From the NCBI GenBank assembly GCA_910588555.1, contig CAJUPC010000008.1:1-62867 (forward strand): 62,867 nucleotides of DNA. The letters run 5' to 3'. The position numbers and the translations under genes were made by a program. Below the pieces are notes generated by a model, which was not told the DNA's origin, did not search any database, and worked only from the letters and a program-made list of their open reading frames with translations. This DNA is from Candidatus Gastranaerophilales bacterium. GTDB lineage: Bacteria; Cyanobacteriota; Vampirovibrionia; Gastranaerophilales; Gastranaerophilaceae. Below are positions 8,230-17,727 of this stretch, one piece after another; the stretch's first letter is position 1; each line of letters opens with the position of its first letter.

Positions 8230-9468
8230 ATGTGTATAGAGAACATAAAAAAAGTTGATAAGCTTGTAGCAGAACAGATTGAAAAAGAATTTGAAAGACA
8301 GCAGAACACAATTGAATTGATTGCCTCTGAGAATATAACTTCGCGTGCGGTTATGGAAGCTTGCGGAAGTGTTTTGACAAACAAATATGCGGAAGGAAAA
8401 CCTCACAAAAGATTTTATAACGGCTGTGAGCATGTTGATGTGATTGAAGAAATTTGTCAGAAACGTGCTTGTGAGCTTTTTGGTATGGACCATGCAAATG
8501 TTCAGCCTCATAGCGGTGCACAGGCGAATATGGCTGTATTTATGTATCTTTTAAAACCTGGTGACAAAGTTTTGGGTATGGATTTGTCAAACGGCGGACA
8601 CCTTTCTCACGGTTCGCCTGTTAACTTTTCAGGTTTGTACTTTGACGTGAAAAGTTACGGTGTTGATGAAAATGGAAATATTGATTATGAAAATGTTCGT
8701 CAAATGGCGCATGAGCATAAACCGAAATTAATAATTTGCGGTGCAAGCAATTATTCAAAAGTTATTGATTTCAAAAAGTTTAGAGAAATTGCAGATGAAG
8801 TTGGTGCGTATTTGTTGGCTGATATTGCGCATATTGCGGGACTTGTTGCGGCAGGATTGCACCCGTCGCCTGCAGGTCATGCTCAATTTGTAACTACAAC
8901 TACCCATAAATCTCTAAGAGGTCCCAGAGGCGGAATTATTATGTGTGACGCCGAGCATGCTCAGGGAATTGACAAAGCTGTTTTCCCCGGAATGCAAGGA
9001 GGACCGTTAGAACATATTATTGCAGGGAAAGCCGTTGCGCTTTATGAAGCTTCTCAGCCCGAATTTAAAGATTATGCGGCACAAATTATTAAAAACGCAA
9101 AAGCTCTTGCACAAGGTCTTATGGATGAAGGAATGGACATCGTAGGCGGCATGACTGAAAACCATCTTATGACGCTTGATTTGAGAAAAACAGGCAAAAC
9201 AGGAAAAGACATGGCAAATGTATTGGAATGTGTTGGGATTACCGCAAATAAAAACACTGTTCCGAACGACCCTCAAAGTCCGTTTGTCACAAGCGGTATA
9301 AGACTAGGTGTTCCCGCAGTTACAACAAGAGGATTTAAAGAAGAAGATATGACAGAAGTTGCAAAAATTATTGCATCTGCAATATTTTCGTCAGATAATG
9401 AATTAGGATTGCAAAATTTGAGAGAACGCTCTTTAAAACTTTGCAAAAAATATCCGATATATAAATAA
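8230..9468 (+). CDS. glyA: Serine hydroxymethyltransferase
   Basis: A 412-aa PLP enzyme converting serine and tetrahydrofolate to glycine and 5,10-methylene-THF in the cytoplasm. Seen: ELIASENITS at the N-terminus, NKYAEGKPHKRFYNGC, the substrate loop MDLSNGGHLSHG, the ADIAHIAGLVAAG strand, and the PLP-lysine segment TTTTHKSLRGPRGG. Length is normal for bacterial GlyA. A GGGTGG-type SD precedes the ATG. It is followed after 11 bp by the WecA-like gene, so the two may be co-transcribed. Confidence 0.97.
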   Translation: MCIENIKKVDKLVAEQIEKEFERQQNTIELIASENITSRAVMEACGSVLTNKYAEGKPHKRFYNGCEHVDVIEEICQKRACELFGMDHANVQPHSGAQANMAVFMYLLKPGDKVLGMDLSNGGHLSHGSPVNFSGLYFDVKSYGVDENGNIDYENVRQMAHEHKPKLIICGASNYSKVIDFKKFREIADEVGAYLLADIAHIAGLVAAGLHPSPAGHAQFVTTTTHKSLRGPRGGIIMCDAEHAQGIDKAVFPGMQGGPLEHIIAGKAVALYEASQPEFKDYAAQIIKNAKALAQGLMDEGMDIVGGMTENHLMTLDLRKTGKTGKDMANVLECVGITANKNTVPNDPQSPFVTSGIRLGVPAVTTRGFKEEDMTEVAKIIASAIFSSDNELGLQNLRERSLKLCKKYPIYK

Positions 9469-9479
9469 AAAGGACAAAT

Positions 9480-10511
9480 ATGCTTATAAAATTAAACCAT
9501 GCACATGTAATAGGAACTGTAATTGCATACCTCATCGGGGTTTGCCTTGTACCTATGGTAATAAGTTTTTCTAAAAAAGAAGGGCTTGTAGACATACCTA
9601 ATGACAGGAAAATTCATACTAAACCTATTTCAAGAATTGGCGGTGTTGCAATTTGGGCAAGCACAATGCTTACTTTTTTGTGTTTGGTGTTTATGAGTTA
9701 CTATCCTTACGGCAGTTTGTTGTCGGGAATTTTGCTCGGCGGTTCTTTGATGTTCTTATTAGGACTTGTCGATGATATTTACAATTTGAACGCTAAATTT
9801 AAATTATTCTTGCAAATTGCTATTGCTACTCTGGTTTATTTACTGGGTGTGCAGATTAATCATATTCCGTTTATAGGAGATATCGGAATTTTCTCTTATC
9901 CGATAACTTTGCTGTGGATTGTTGGAATTTCCAATGCATTAAACTTTATTGACGGAGTAGACGGACTTGCGGGCTCTGTTGTTACTGTAAATGCCGTAAC
10001 ACTTGCAATTATTGCGGTTGCTATGAACCCTCCAAATCCTATCAGTGCGTTAATCGGGTTTATCCTTGCAGGTTCAATGCTTGCGTTTTTGACTTATAAC
10101 TTTAACCCTGCAAGAATTTTTATGGGCGACAGCGGAGCTTTGTTCTCGGGATTTTTGCTTGCTGCAATTTCAATTACCGGTGTTATGAAAGCTGCAACGC
10201 TTGCAATTCTTTTGCCGTTTTTGGTTTTAGCAGTTCCTATTATGGACATAACTTTTTCATCATTTAGAAGAATTGCAAAAGGTCAGTCACCATTTGTTGC
10301 CGATGCTGAACATATTCATCACAAATTGTTACACGCAGGATTTTCACAGAAAAAAACAGTTGTAATATTAACTTCTGTTGCGATAATCGCTGGCGGGCTG
10401 GCAGTATTAATTACAGGCGGAGCAACTGTTAAGCAATATTTTATTGCAATTGTTGCTATTGTCATTGTAATGTTGTTACTAAATTTCCTAAAAGCCTTGA
10501 CAAAAAGGTAA
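9480..10511 (+). CDS. Polyprenyl-phosphate GlcNAc-1-phosphate transferase (WecA/TagO-like)
   Basis: A 343-aa protein with about ten membrane segments. It carries the MraY/WecA family motifs on cytoplasmic loops: LVDDIYNLNAKFK (the DD pair), NFIDGVDGLAG, FMGDSGALF (catalytic Asp) and the C-terminal EHIHHKLLHAG, the HIHH form being typical of the WecA/TagO branch rather than MraY. Such enzymes load a sugar-phosphate onto undecaprenyl phosphate to begin O-antigen or wall-glycan synthesis, which fits the nearby dTDP-rhamnose genes. An AAAAAGGACA SD lies just before the ATG. Confidence 0.92.
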   Translation: MLIKLNHAHVIGTVIAYLIGVCLVPMVISFSKKEGLVDIPNDRKIHTKPISRIGGVAIWASTMLTFLCLVFMSYYPYGSLLSGILLGGSLMFLLGLVDDIYNLNAKFKLFLQIAIATLVYLLGVQINHIPFIGDIGIFSYPITLLWIVGISNALNFIDGVDGLAGSVVTVNAVTLAIIAVAMNPPNPISALIGFILAGSMLAFLTYNFNPARIFMGDSGALFSGFLLAAISITGVMKAATLAILLPFLVLAVPIMDITFSSFRRIAKGQSPFVADAEHIHHKLLHAGFSQKKTVVILTSVAIIAGGLAVLITGGATVKQYFIAIVAIVIVMLLLNFLKALTKR

Positions 10512-10673
10512 TTATGTGTTAAAATCCCAATGGATTTAATTACTCAGTTTTGAGCATATTGTTTTCAAAAGAAATGGTTCAAAATATTTAAGTGTAAATC
10601 TGCCATATAAATTGATATTGAGCGTAAGCTCAATTGATAGAACGTAGATTAGTTAAGTAAAGGTTTATTAGCT

Positions 10674-11204
10674 ATGACAGTTAGTGCAGTAGGAAAAAAT
10701 GATAATTCTTGTTTCAACACGGTTGCAAAAGCTACAGCTTTGGGCGCAGGTGCAGGATATTCGCTTAAATATCTTTGGCACGTTAGTGATCAGGAATATG
10801 GAATTAGTTTACGCAGATTTTTGAACATGGGCAGAAAAGTAGCCAATGATAATAAAATTGACTCGTTTCCTGTTGCTGCAGAAAGAACTCCTGCTCAAGA
10901 TTGTTTTATAAAGTTAATTGAAGCTGACAAAAAAACAAAAGACGGAGTAAAAAAAGCATTTTCATTTGAAAATATTACAAAAGAAGTTAAAAATTTGGGC
11001 GGCGAAGACTCTGCCGCAGGAAAAGAATTACGTGGCATTATTAGAGATGTAAACAGTTCTGCACGTCAAATTTCAAGACGTTTATGCGGAGCATACAAAA
11101 TGATGCTTAAAAATAAACGTCCTGCAATACCGTTCTTGGTAGCGGGTGCCGGTGCAGGATTTATGGCAGGTATTATAAGAAACGTCATGAAAAATGATGT
11201 TTAA
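10674..11204 (+). CDS. Small protein with two Gly/Ala-rich membrane-like segments, unknown
   Basis: A 176-aa protein of a family I do not recognise. Two hydrophobic Gly/Ala-rich stretches frame a mostly charged helical middle: residues about 16-32 (AKATALGAGAGYSLKYL) and about 150-168 (FLVAGAGAGFMAGII). Both contain GAGAG, suggesting packed or bacteriocin-like transmembrane helices. The middle is Lys/Arg-rich. There is no cleavable signal peptide. Upstream is a 162-bp gap with a TTGAGC-GTAA-GCTCAA hairpin (about 10617-10634) and AAAGG about 12 bases before the ATG. It is followed directly by a strong terminator. Confidence 0.65.
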   Translation: MTVSAVGKNDNSCFNTVAKATALGAGAGYSLKYLWHVSDQEYGISLRRFLNMGRKVANDNKIDSFPVAAERTPAQDCFIKLIEADKKTKDGVKKAFSFENITKEVKNLGGEDSAAGKELRGIIRDVNSSARQISRRLCGAYKMMLKNKRPAIPFLVAGAGAGFMAGIIRNVMKNDV

Positions 11205-11236
11205 AAATTTTATATTTTTTTCACCAAAAAAATATA

Positions 11237-11265
11237 GGCTGAACTTGAGTTCAGCCGTTTTTTTT
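11237..11265 (+). terminator. Intrinsic terminator
   Basis: GGCTGAAC-TTGA-GTTCAGCC (8-bp stem) followed by G and a run of T. It ends the gene at 10674-11204, and its T-run overlaps the stop of the convergent prepilin gene. Confidence 0.9.
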
Positions 11266-11950
11266 AATATAAATAATAATATGTACAATATTCAAGATTT
11301 TGCCCGTTACCTTTTTCGCAGGTTTCTGCAGTTGGTATAGAGTTTTCCTCAAAAATTATAGGAGAGCCCCAGGGTACAACCTGATTTGGTAATATTGTAA
11401 AACCAAATATATCTTGTCCTTTTATATTAGGTTTTTTGTATCCGTTGATATCAGCATAAAAGGAAGCACAATGTTTTATATCTGTTTTATATGGTTTTGT
11501 GGTTGTACCTATACAATTTTTATCTGAATGGTATATTTCCAGTGCAATTCCGTCAGGCAGAATGATGTGAGGACGATTTGTTCTTTTTAATCCGTAGCAG
11601 TATTCGTTTTCGTCACTGTCTGCTGGACAGTATTTTGCTTTTTTTAAGTAAAGAAGCAGTTTTTCAGCAAAACAATTATGATTTTCATTTGTGTCACATA
11701 ATCCTGCTAAAGTTCCGCCGTTTTCCAATGCCAGCAAATTTACTGCCTGTCCCATAACCGATTGAACTTTTTTAATTGCAGTAACTTTCGCACGTTTTTT
11801 ATGGTGTGTAATTAGTGACGGCATTGTCAATGCTGCAACTACGCCAATAATACCGAGGGTTATTAGAACCTCTGCAAGTGTAAACGCGATTATTTTTGAA
11901 TGTTCGGTATGGTGAGAAACCTTGGCCAAGATAAAACTGAATTTTTTCAT
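11264..11950 (-). CDS. Prepilin-like protein (type IV pilin/T2SS pseudopilin family)
   Basis: A 228-aa protein from the ATG at 11950, which has GGAGG at the right distance; an upstream in-frame ATG overlaps that SD and is unlikely. A long basic leader of about 22 residues ends KIIA and is followed by FTLAEVLITLGIIGVVAALTMPSL, the class III prepilin N-methylation helix with Glu at +5. The residue before the cleavage point is Ala rather than the usual Gly. The C-terminal part has several Cys (CDTNENHNC, CPADSDENEYC) and beta-rich segments, typical of the gut Melainabacteria prepilin-like families. Pilus versus secretion role is not decidable. Confidence 0.88.
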   Translation of the reverse strand: MKKFSFILAKVSHHTEHSKIIAFTLAEVLITLGIIGVVAALTMPSLITHHKKRAKVTAIKKVQSVMGQAVNLLALENGGTLAGLCDTNENHNCFAEKLLLYLKKAKYCPADSDENEYCYGLKRTNRPHIILPDGIALEIYHSDKNCIGTTTKPYKTDIKHCASFYADINGYKKPNIKGQDIFGFTILPNQVVPWGSPIIFEENSIPTAETCEKGNGQNLEYCTYYYLY

Positions 11951-12056
11951 ATAGTCCTCCATTTACGTGCCAAATTCTTAATAATACAGAATATAATCAG
12001 TATAATGCTGATTATAACATATATAATAACAAAAATCAATAGTATAAAATTAAATA

Positions 12057-12272
12057 ATGGATATGACATTTTATAATAATGAATTGGCGAAGAATATGCG
12101 TGTTGAACGTGCCAAATTAAAAATTTCACAATTAAGACTTGCAGAAATGGCGGATGTTTCGCTCGACACAATTAATATGATTGAAAGAGGGGTCGGAAAT
12201 CCGAGATTATGCACAATAATAGCAATTGCAAAAGCTTTAAATGTTGATTTAAATACGCTTTTGCAATTGTAG
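12057..12272 (+). CDS. Stand-alone XRE-family HTH regulator
   Basis: A 71-aa Cro/CI-type DNA-binding protein: ELAKNMRVERAKLKISQLRLAEMADVS is helices 1-2, LDTINMIERGVGNP the recognition helix and following turn, and IIAIAKALNVDLNTLLQL the last helices. No effector domain is present. The ATG has no SD but follows a TATAAA (12043-12048) by eight bases, so the mRNA is probably leaderless. It runs divergently from the prepilin at 11264-11950, and the two promoters lie in a 106-bp AT-rich gap. Confidence 0.85.
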   Translation: MDMTFYNNELAKNMRVERAKLKISQLRLAEMADVSLDTINMIERGVGNPRLCTIIAIAKALNVDLNTLLQL

Positions 12273-12293
12273 GATTTATTCAGTCTAATGCTC

Positions 12294-13853
12294 TTATTTT
12301 TTAGCTGATTTGTCGGCAAGTTCGCTGTCTAATCTTAAAAATACAGGTTTGATGTCTTCTTTTTCGATTAGTTTTCCGACTTTAATGTTATCAGCTGTCA
12401 AATCATCCAATTTTGTTGACAAATCAAATGACAATTGTCTTGCCATATCTTTTGCGATATTCGGGCAGTACGGATAAATCAGTGATGCAATTATGCACAT
12501 TATGTCAAGTACGTTTGTCAAAACCTGTCCGCATTCAACCATTTTTTCTTCTTTTGCTAAAGTCCATGGGGCATTGTCTTGAACGTATTTGTTTGTTGCG
12601 TCAACAAGAGAAATAATTTCTTGTGCGGCTTCTGCGATTTCAAAATTGTCAAAATGGTTTTTAACGATTTGAACTGTGCCTAAAGCCTTTTTACCCAACG
12701 GATTTTCAGCCTTAAACTCTGCTTTAACTTCGCCGTCAAAGTATTTTACAAGCATTGAAAGTGTTCTGTTTAACAAATTGCCCATGCTGTTTGCAAGATG
12801 AGCATTAACTTTTTCTTTAAAATCTTCGTCGGAGTAGTTTCCGTCACGTCCGCAAGGGGCAGAGGATGCCATATAATATCTGAACGCGTCAGGATGTTCC
12901 ATGTTAAAGTTTTCAAGAACAGATGTCGGAGAAACAACATTGCCCAATGATTTTGACATTTTTGTTTCGTCAATCGTAATCCAGCCGTGTGCAAAAATAT
13001 GTTTTGGCAGCGGCAAATCCAATGCCATCAAAAATGCGGGCCAATAGATACTGTGGAATTTCAAAATATCTTTTCCGATTACGTGAACATCAACGGGCCA
13101 GTATTTTTTGAAGTCATCAGAAGCGTTTTCGGTATTATATCCGATTGCAGTAATATAGTTTGAAAGTGCGTCAATCCAAACATAAATTGATTGGTCTTCA
13201 TCGCCCAAAACATCAATACCCCATTGAACATTTGATTTTGCACGCGAAACAGAGATGTCCTGAATTTCTTCAAGCTGGTGCAAAACTTCATTTGCTCTGA
13301 ATTCGGGCAGGATGAAATCGGGATGTTCTTTAATATGCTTGATAATCGCGTCTTTGTATTTTGTAAGTTTGAAGAAGTAATTTTCTTCGCTTACAACTTC
13401 GGGTTTTTTCAGGTGGTCCGGGCAAAGTCCGTCTTCTGTCAAATCTTTCGGATTTAAGAAACATTCACAGCCCGAGCAATACAAACCTTCATAAGAGTGT
13501 TTGTAGATATCGCCTTGTTCATAAAGTTTTTTGAAAATATGCTGAACTGCTTTTTCGTGGTAATCGTCAGTAGTTCTGATGAATTTTGTGTAATCAATGT
13601 CAAGGGCTTTCCAGGCTTCTTTGAATTTTTGCGAATTTTCATCACAAAGCTCTTTCGGAGTTTTTCCCTGTGCTGCTGCTGTTTTTTGGATTTTAATCCC
13701 GTGTTCGTCGGTTCCTGTCAAAAAGAACACGTCATCACAGCGTTGTGAATAGTGTTTTGCGATAATATCAGTTAATATTTTTTCGTAAGCGTGACCGATG
13801 TGGGGTGCGCCGTTTACGTAGTCAATTGCTGTTGTTAAATAATATTTTTCCAT
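12294..13853 (-). CDS. metG: Methionyl-tRNA synthetase, short form
   Basis: A 519-aa class I synthetase charging tRNA-Met. The HIGH box is HIGHAYE (residues 18-24) after YLTTAIDYVNGAP. The connective-peptide zinc knuckle is CSGCECF...CPDH (three Cys and one His). KMSKSLGN is the KMSKS loop. Residues about 370-510 form the anticodon-binding helical bundle. The C-terminal EMAP-II-like dimer domain of longer forms is absent. AGAGGG precedes the ATG. Confidence 0.97.
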   Translation of the reverse strand: MEKYYLTTAIDYVNGAPHIGHAYEKILTDIIAKHYSQRCDDVFFLTGTDEHGIKIQKTAAAQGKTPKELCDENSQKFKEAWKALDIDYTKFIRTTDDYHEKAVQHIFKKLYEQGDIYKHSYEGLYCSGCECFLNPKDLTEDGLCPDHLKKPEVVSEENYFFKLTKYKDAIIKHIKEHPDFILPEFRANEVLHQLEEIQDISVSRAKSNVQWGIDVLGDEDQSIYVWIDALSNYITAIGYNTENASDDFKKYWPVDVHVIGKDILKFHSIYWPAFLMALDLPLPKHIFAHGWITIDETKMSKSLGNVVSPTSVLENFNMEHPDAFRYYMASSAPCGRDGNYSDEDFKEKVNAHLANSMGNLLNRTLSMLVKYFDGEVKAEFKAENPLGKKALGTVQIVKNHFDNFEIAEAAQEIISLVDATNKYVQDNAPWTLAKEEKMVECGQVLTNVLDIMCIIASLIYPYCPNIAKDMARQLSFDLSTKLDDLTADNIKVGKLIEKEDIKPVFLRLDSELADKSAKK

Positions 13854-13878
13854 TTTTTTACCCTCTATTTAATAATTT

Positions 13879-15480
13879 TTATTTTAGCATAAAAATAACA
13901 TACCTGAACTCTTGCCCTATAACCCTCTCCAGCGAATAGTTTTCCTGTATAAATCCGCAGAACTTGTGTGCATAATCTTTGCAGATGTATTCAAAATAGT
14001 AGTCTTTCATATTTTGATTGGTCAATATAATATAATCAGGTTTGTCGGATTTGTAATGCTCAATGATTTTTTCCTCGCCGAAAGTTTCGATATACAATGG
14101 AAGAAGCGAATTGTAAAAATCGTCTGATTTTGTGTCAGTGAGAAAGTTTACGGTCATTCCCTCGGGGAAAATTACGATTTTTTTATCTTTGGCGTTTTGT
14201 TCTATGTAGTTGATTAATTCATTTGTGCTGTCGGCAAGCTGTTTTGTTGTGTAAATAATGCCTTTTGCGGTTTCAATTTTGTTATTGAGAAATTTTCTTG
14301 TATGCAAGTTGTGTGAAAAAATCAAAATACTTATTGCTATTATTACGACGCCTGCAATTTTTTCAAGTTTTTTCGGTACGTATAAGAAAAGCAGTGCGGA
14401 GAATGCGGTCAAAACTATTGGTGCATAATAGTTTCCGTAACTGTTTAAGATTAATACCCAAAAAACTTTTGCACAAACACAGAGGGTCGAAATTAGCAGA
14501 ATACGTAAGTTTGAGTTTAGTTTTTTATAACTTGCCGCTGCGAAAACTAACAGCAATAACGGCAAAAACCCAAATCCGATTTCAATATCGAACAACAAAA
14601 AGAATAAAATCGTTGAGATTAATAAAACTATTATTGAAATATTTTTTCGTTTTTCCAACAAATTTGCGCCAAAAAGTATTCCGCCAAAAGGGATTGCGGT
14701 TTTCAAGAAAATTATGAAATCCGTCATTAGAGCTTTCGGGTGAAAATATATTCCGCTGTTCTGGTAAAAGTAGGTTAAAGTCTTACTTTTCGCCATTTGT
14801 TTTGTTATTAAAAGAGAGTTTATCAAATCTGAAAGTTTTAAACCCTGTAAAAACAATATTCCGTAACTTAAAATCGGTGCTGAAATAAAGCATAACAAAG
14901 CTTTCCAATCTTTTGATTTGATTACAAAAAACATAACAACAAGTCCGTAAAGTAAAAAATCGTATTTGCAGGTTATACAAATTCCTGCCAAAAATGCAGA
15001 CAATGACAGGTTTTTCTTGTCCAAAAGAAAATAAAGCGAATATAAAAATGCAATCAGCCCGTACAAAACAGCCCATGAGTATGGAAAATGAAAGTTGAAA
15101 ATACTAACAGCTGTTACTCCGACGGCAATTGTAAAAACAGCTAAGGCAAAACTCAAAAACTTTGACAAAAACTTTTGAGCTACAAGATAAATTCCGCTTA
15201 CTGTAAGAATAGAACAAACAGCCCCCGCACCGTAAAGTGTTGAAAGTTTTGCACCGAAAATTTTGTATAAAACTGCGTTAATTTGATATGATAGAGGTCC
15301 GTAGATATTGAAAAGATTTTTGTATAAAACATCACCTGCAAGAATTCTTTCGGGGTAAAAAACTTCGCGGCCAAAATCTATTAAAATTCCGCTATAATGA
15401 CTTAAAAATCCAATTAATCCAAAAATGCACAACAGCCACAAAATTATCAAATATTTATTTTCGCTTAAAATCTCTTTCAT
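13879..15480 (-). CDS. Multi-pass membrane protein, probable GT-C glycosyltransferase
   Basis: A 533-aa protein with roughly eleven hydrophobic helices followed by a soluble C-terminal domain of about 130 residues. After the first helix comes DFGREVFYPERILAG, then NIYGPLSYQINAVLY: an acidic residue on the first outer loop followed by an aromatic stretch, as in ArnT/PMT-type GT-C enzymes that use polyprenyl-phosphate sugars. I infer that class only from layout. The start is uncertain: TTG 15516 also opens the frame; ATG 15480 gives a normal inside-positive first helix but has no clear SD. The neighbouring sugar-nucleotide genes fit a surface-glycan role. Confidence 0.6.
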   Translation of the reverse strand: MKEILSENKYLIILWLLCIFGLIGFLSHYSGILIDFGREVFYPERILAGDVLYKNLFNIYGPLSYQINAVLYKIFGAKLSTLYGAGAVCSILTVSGIYLVAQKFLSKFLSFALAVFTIAVGVTAVSIFNFHFPYSWAVLYGLIAFLYSLYFLLDKKNLSLSAFLAGICITCKYDFLLYGLVVMFFVIKSKDWKALLCFISAPILSYGILFLQGLKLSDLINSLLITKQMAKSKTLTYFYQNSGIYFHPKALMTDFIIFLKTAIPFGGILFGANLLEKRKNISIIVLLISTILFFLLFDIEIGFGFLPLLLLVFAAASYKKLNSNLRILLISTLCVCAKVFWVLILNSYGNYYAPIVLTAFSALLFLYVPKKLEKIAGVVIIAISILIFSHNLHTRKFLNNKIETAKGIIYTTKQLADSTNELINYIEQNAKDKKIVIFPEGMTVNFLTDTKSDDFYNSLLPLYIETFGEEKIIEHYKSDKPDYIILTNQNMKDYYFEYICKDYAHKFCGFIQENYSLERVIGQEFRYVIFMLK

Positions 15481-15573
15481 ATTACAAAATTTAACAAATA
15501 AACACTTAAAAAGCAATTTTATAAGGAAAAATCAGTTTATATAAATAAGGTAGTAATATAAGGTTATATAATT

Positions 15574-16017
15574 ATGTCTGAAAATTGGGCGTTTGATTTG
15601 GATATGCTGGCACATAATAATGTGTTGGATTTTGATGCTCCCGCTTATGTGAGAGAGCAAAGACCGCGTTATGTCGGCTCACCCGATATTATGCCATCAG
15701 CTTTCGGTGTTCGGCCGCCTGATACTTCAAATCTTGAACAACCGCAGAATGATGAGTTTAAACCTGCACAAAAAAATAAAGATTTAGTGAAAAATCCTGC
15801 GTGGAAGAAATTTTTATTTGGCGCACTTGCACTTGGCGGGCTCGGATTTGCAGCCTGCAAATTCCGTTCTAAATTAGCTCCGAAAAATTTTGATTTTAAT
15901 AAAGTAAAACAATTCTGTACGGATAAAGCGAAAGTTGTCGGTGATTTTTTCAAAAACGGCTGGGAAAAGTTAAAAGGTTTTTTCTCAAGAAAACCTGCAA
16001 ATAATCCTGCTCCGTAA
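15574..16017 (+). CDS. Small single-pass membrane protein with KVK/WxKxxGxFS tail
   Basis: A 147-aa protein: residues 1-70 are polar and Pro/Asp-rich, probably disordered; about 80-96 (KFLFGALALGGLGFAACKF) is one membrane helix; the tail reads FNKVKQFCTDKAK...GWEKLKGFFSRKP. The same layout and tail pattern recur in the 122-aa protein at 52901-53269 (KVKNFGFSIG...CWNKITGLFSKKA), so the two look like paralogues. No enzyme motif is seen. It is divergent from the GT-C-like gene and followed by mtnA after 67 bp. Function unknown. Confidence 0.65.
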   Translation: MSENWAFDLDMLAHNNVLDFDAPAYVREQRPRYVGSPDIMPSAFGVRPPDTSNLEQPQNDEFKPAQKNKDLVKNPAWKKFLFGALALGGLGFAACKFRSKLAPKNFDFNKVKQFCTDKAKVVGDFFKNGWEKLKGFFSRKPANNPAP

Positions 16018-16084
16018 AAATTTTGAAATTATTTGCTCATAAATATATTTGGGTTATCATAAATAAAAAAAGGAAAATATATTT

Positions 16085-17143
16085 ATGGCAGAATTTAAAT
16101 CAAAAATAAAAACAATTGAATGGGTAGATAATTATTCAAAAATGGTAGATCAGACCATTTTGCCCGAGCATTTTGAATACGTTAATATTAAAACAGGGCA
16201 GGAAATGTTTGACGCAATCAAAACAATGATTGTCAGAGGCGCCCCCGCAATCGGTGTAGCAGGTGCTCACGGCGTAGTTTTGTATGCCCAAGAGCTTGAA
16301 AAAGAAAATTTGAGCCGTGATGAATTTGTTAAACAATTGCTTGAAAAAGCTGATTATATGGCAACGTCGCGTCCGACAGCCGTAAATTTGATGTGGGCAG
16401 TTAAAAAGCAAAAAGAAGTTATTGAAAATTCCAAATCAGATATAAAAGGCATTGTGGAAGAACTTAAGCAAAACGGTATAAAACTTGAAAATGAAGATAT
16501 AGAGATTAATAAAAAAATCGGTGATTACGGTGCGGAAGTTGTCCCAAAAGGAGCTTCAATCCTTACGCACTGCAACGCAGGAGCACTTGCAACTGTGGGT
16601 TACGGAACAGCACTAGGTGTTGTGCGTTCTGCTTTTGCTAACGACCCGACAATTCAGGTTTTTGCCGACGAAACACGTCCGCGCCAGCAGGGTGCAAGAA
16701 TTACTACGCTTGAATTGACAATGGACGGAATTCCGACAACCTTAATTACTGACGGTATGTGCTCATATTTTATGAAAAAAGGTATGATTGATATGGTTGT
16801 AGTAGGCGCAGACAGAATTGCCGCAAACGGTGATGCTGCAAATAAAATCGGAACTTACACAGTTGCGATTGCGGCTAAATATCATAATGTACCTTTCTAT
16901 GTTGCAGCTCCTTTATCAACTATTGATACAAGCATTAAAACAGGTGACGAAATTGTCATTGAAGAGCGTTCAAGAGAAGAGGTTACGCATATTAACGGAA
17001 AAATAATTTGTGCTCCCGAGGTTAATATTATAAACCCCGGTTTTGACGTCACTCCTCATGAATTGATTGCAGGTATAATTACGGAAAAAGGCATTTTGCG
17101 TCCCGATTATACAAAATCAATAGCAGAAGCGTTTGAAAAATAA
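16085..17143 (+). CDS. mtnA: S-methyl-5-thioribose-1-phosphate isomerase
   Basis: A 352-aa member of the eIF2B-alpha/MtnA family; in bacteria it converts methylthioribose-1-P to the ribulose form in methionine salvage. Seen: RGAPAIGVAGAHG, TSRPTAVNLMWA, LTHCNAGALATVGYGTALGV with the catalytic Cys, ADETRPRQQGARITTLEL, and VVVGADRIAANGDAANKIGTY with the catalytic Asp. Length is typical. AAAAAGG lies a short way before the ATG. No other salvage gene is adjacent. Its stop abuts that of the convergent gene with no gap. Confidence 0.92.
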   Translation: MAEFKSKIKTIEWVDNYSKMVDQTILPEHFEYVNIKTGQEMFDAIKTMIVRGAPAIGVAGAHGVVLYAQELEKENLSRDEFVKQLLEKADYMATSRPTAVNLMWAVKKQKEVIENSKSDIKGIVEELKQNGIKLENEDIEINKKIGDYGAEVVPKGASILTHCNAGALATVGYGTALGVVRSAFANDPTIQVFADETRPRQQGARITTLELTMDGIPTTLITDGMCSYFMKKGMIDMVVVGADRIAANGDAANKIGTYTVAIAAKYHNVPFYVAAPLSTIDTSIKTGDEIVIEERSREEVTHINGKIICAPEVNIINPGFDVTPHELIAGIITEKGILRPDYTKSIAEAFEK

Positions 17144-17521
17144 TTATTCTTTATCTTCTTTCATTTCGCGTGCAATATTATAGAATTCTTTCTCCAATTC
17201 TTCTCTTTTTGAGTCTTTGGAGGAAGAATTTCGTTCGCGTTCTTTTTGTTCTTCAAGTGCTTTTTTGCGAGAGTTAATGACGTTTGCAACATTCATCATT
17301 GCAAGCGAATTCAAAGTCGCACGTAATTGTGCGCTTCTGTCTGTGTATTTTTGACTTTCCGAATTTTCTTCCTCTTCTTCTCTTCTCTGCTGCGCGAAAT
17401 ATTCACTGCCCTGTCCCATTTTGTCGTCCTGAGTTTTGGCAGCTGTTCCTGAAATATCTCCGCTTTTGAAGTTGAATGAGCCTCCGATTCCGAAAAATCC
17501 GGCTGATCTGTTATCGACCAT
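17144..17521 (-). CDS. Charged helical protein, unknown
   Basis: A 125-aa, strongly charged protein. The N-terminus (MVDNRSAGFFGIGGSFNFKSG) is glycine/phenylalanine-rich and low complexity; the rest is a likely coiled coil with EEEEEN, KKALEEQKERER and a KREELEKEFYNIAREMKED tail. There is no signal peptide or membrane segment. A GAGGGTTAG-type sequence precedes the ATG on the minus strand, supporting a real gene. I do not recognise the family. Confidence 0.55.
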   Translation of the reverse strand: MVDNRSAGFFGIGGSFNFKSGDISGTAAKTQDDKMGQGSEYFAQQRREEEEENSESQKYTDRSAQLRATLNSLAMMNVANVINSRKKALEEQKERERNSSSKDSKREELEKEFYNIAREMKEDKE

Positions 17522-17671
17522 ACTAACCCTCTATTTTCTCGTGATAATATAATATCAGATTGAATAGTATTTTAACTCGTCTGAACGGATTATTTTGCTA
17601 TTTGTTTATTCAATTGTTTACAAAAATTAATTTGTTTTTCTTGCAATATGTGTATTTAACAGGGTAAATTA

Positions 17672-17700
17672 TTGAAAAAAACGGGCATATATGTTATTAT
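17672..17700 (+). promoter_or_regulatory. Promoter of prepilin gene
   Basis: TTGAAA (17672-17677), 17-bp spacer, TATTAT (17695-17700), then a short leader with AAAGGAAGG before ATG 17728. Confidence 0.65.
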
Positions 17701-17727
17701 GAATATGTAAATAAAGGAAGGATAAAT

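Noticed and set aside
14298..14717. 139-codon plus-strand frame opposite the GT-C-like gene
   Set aside because: Mirror of hydrophobic codons of a membrane protein; no start signal.
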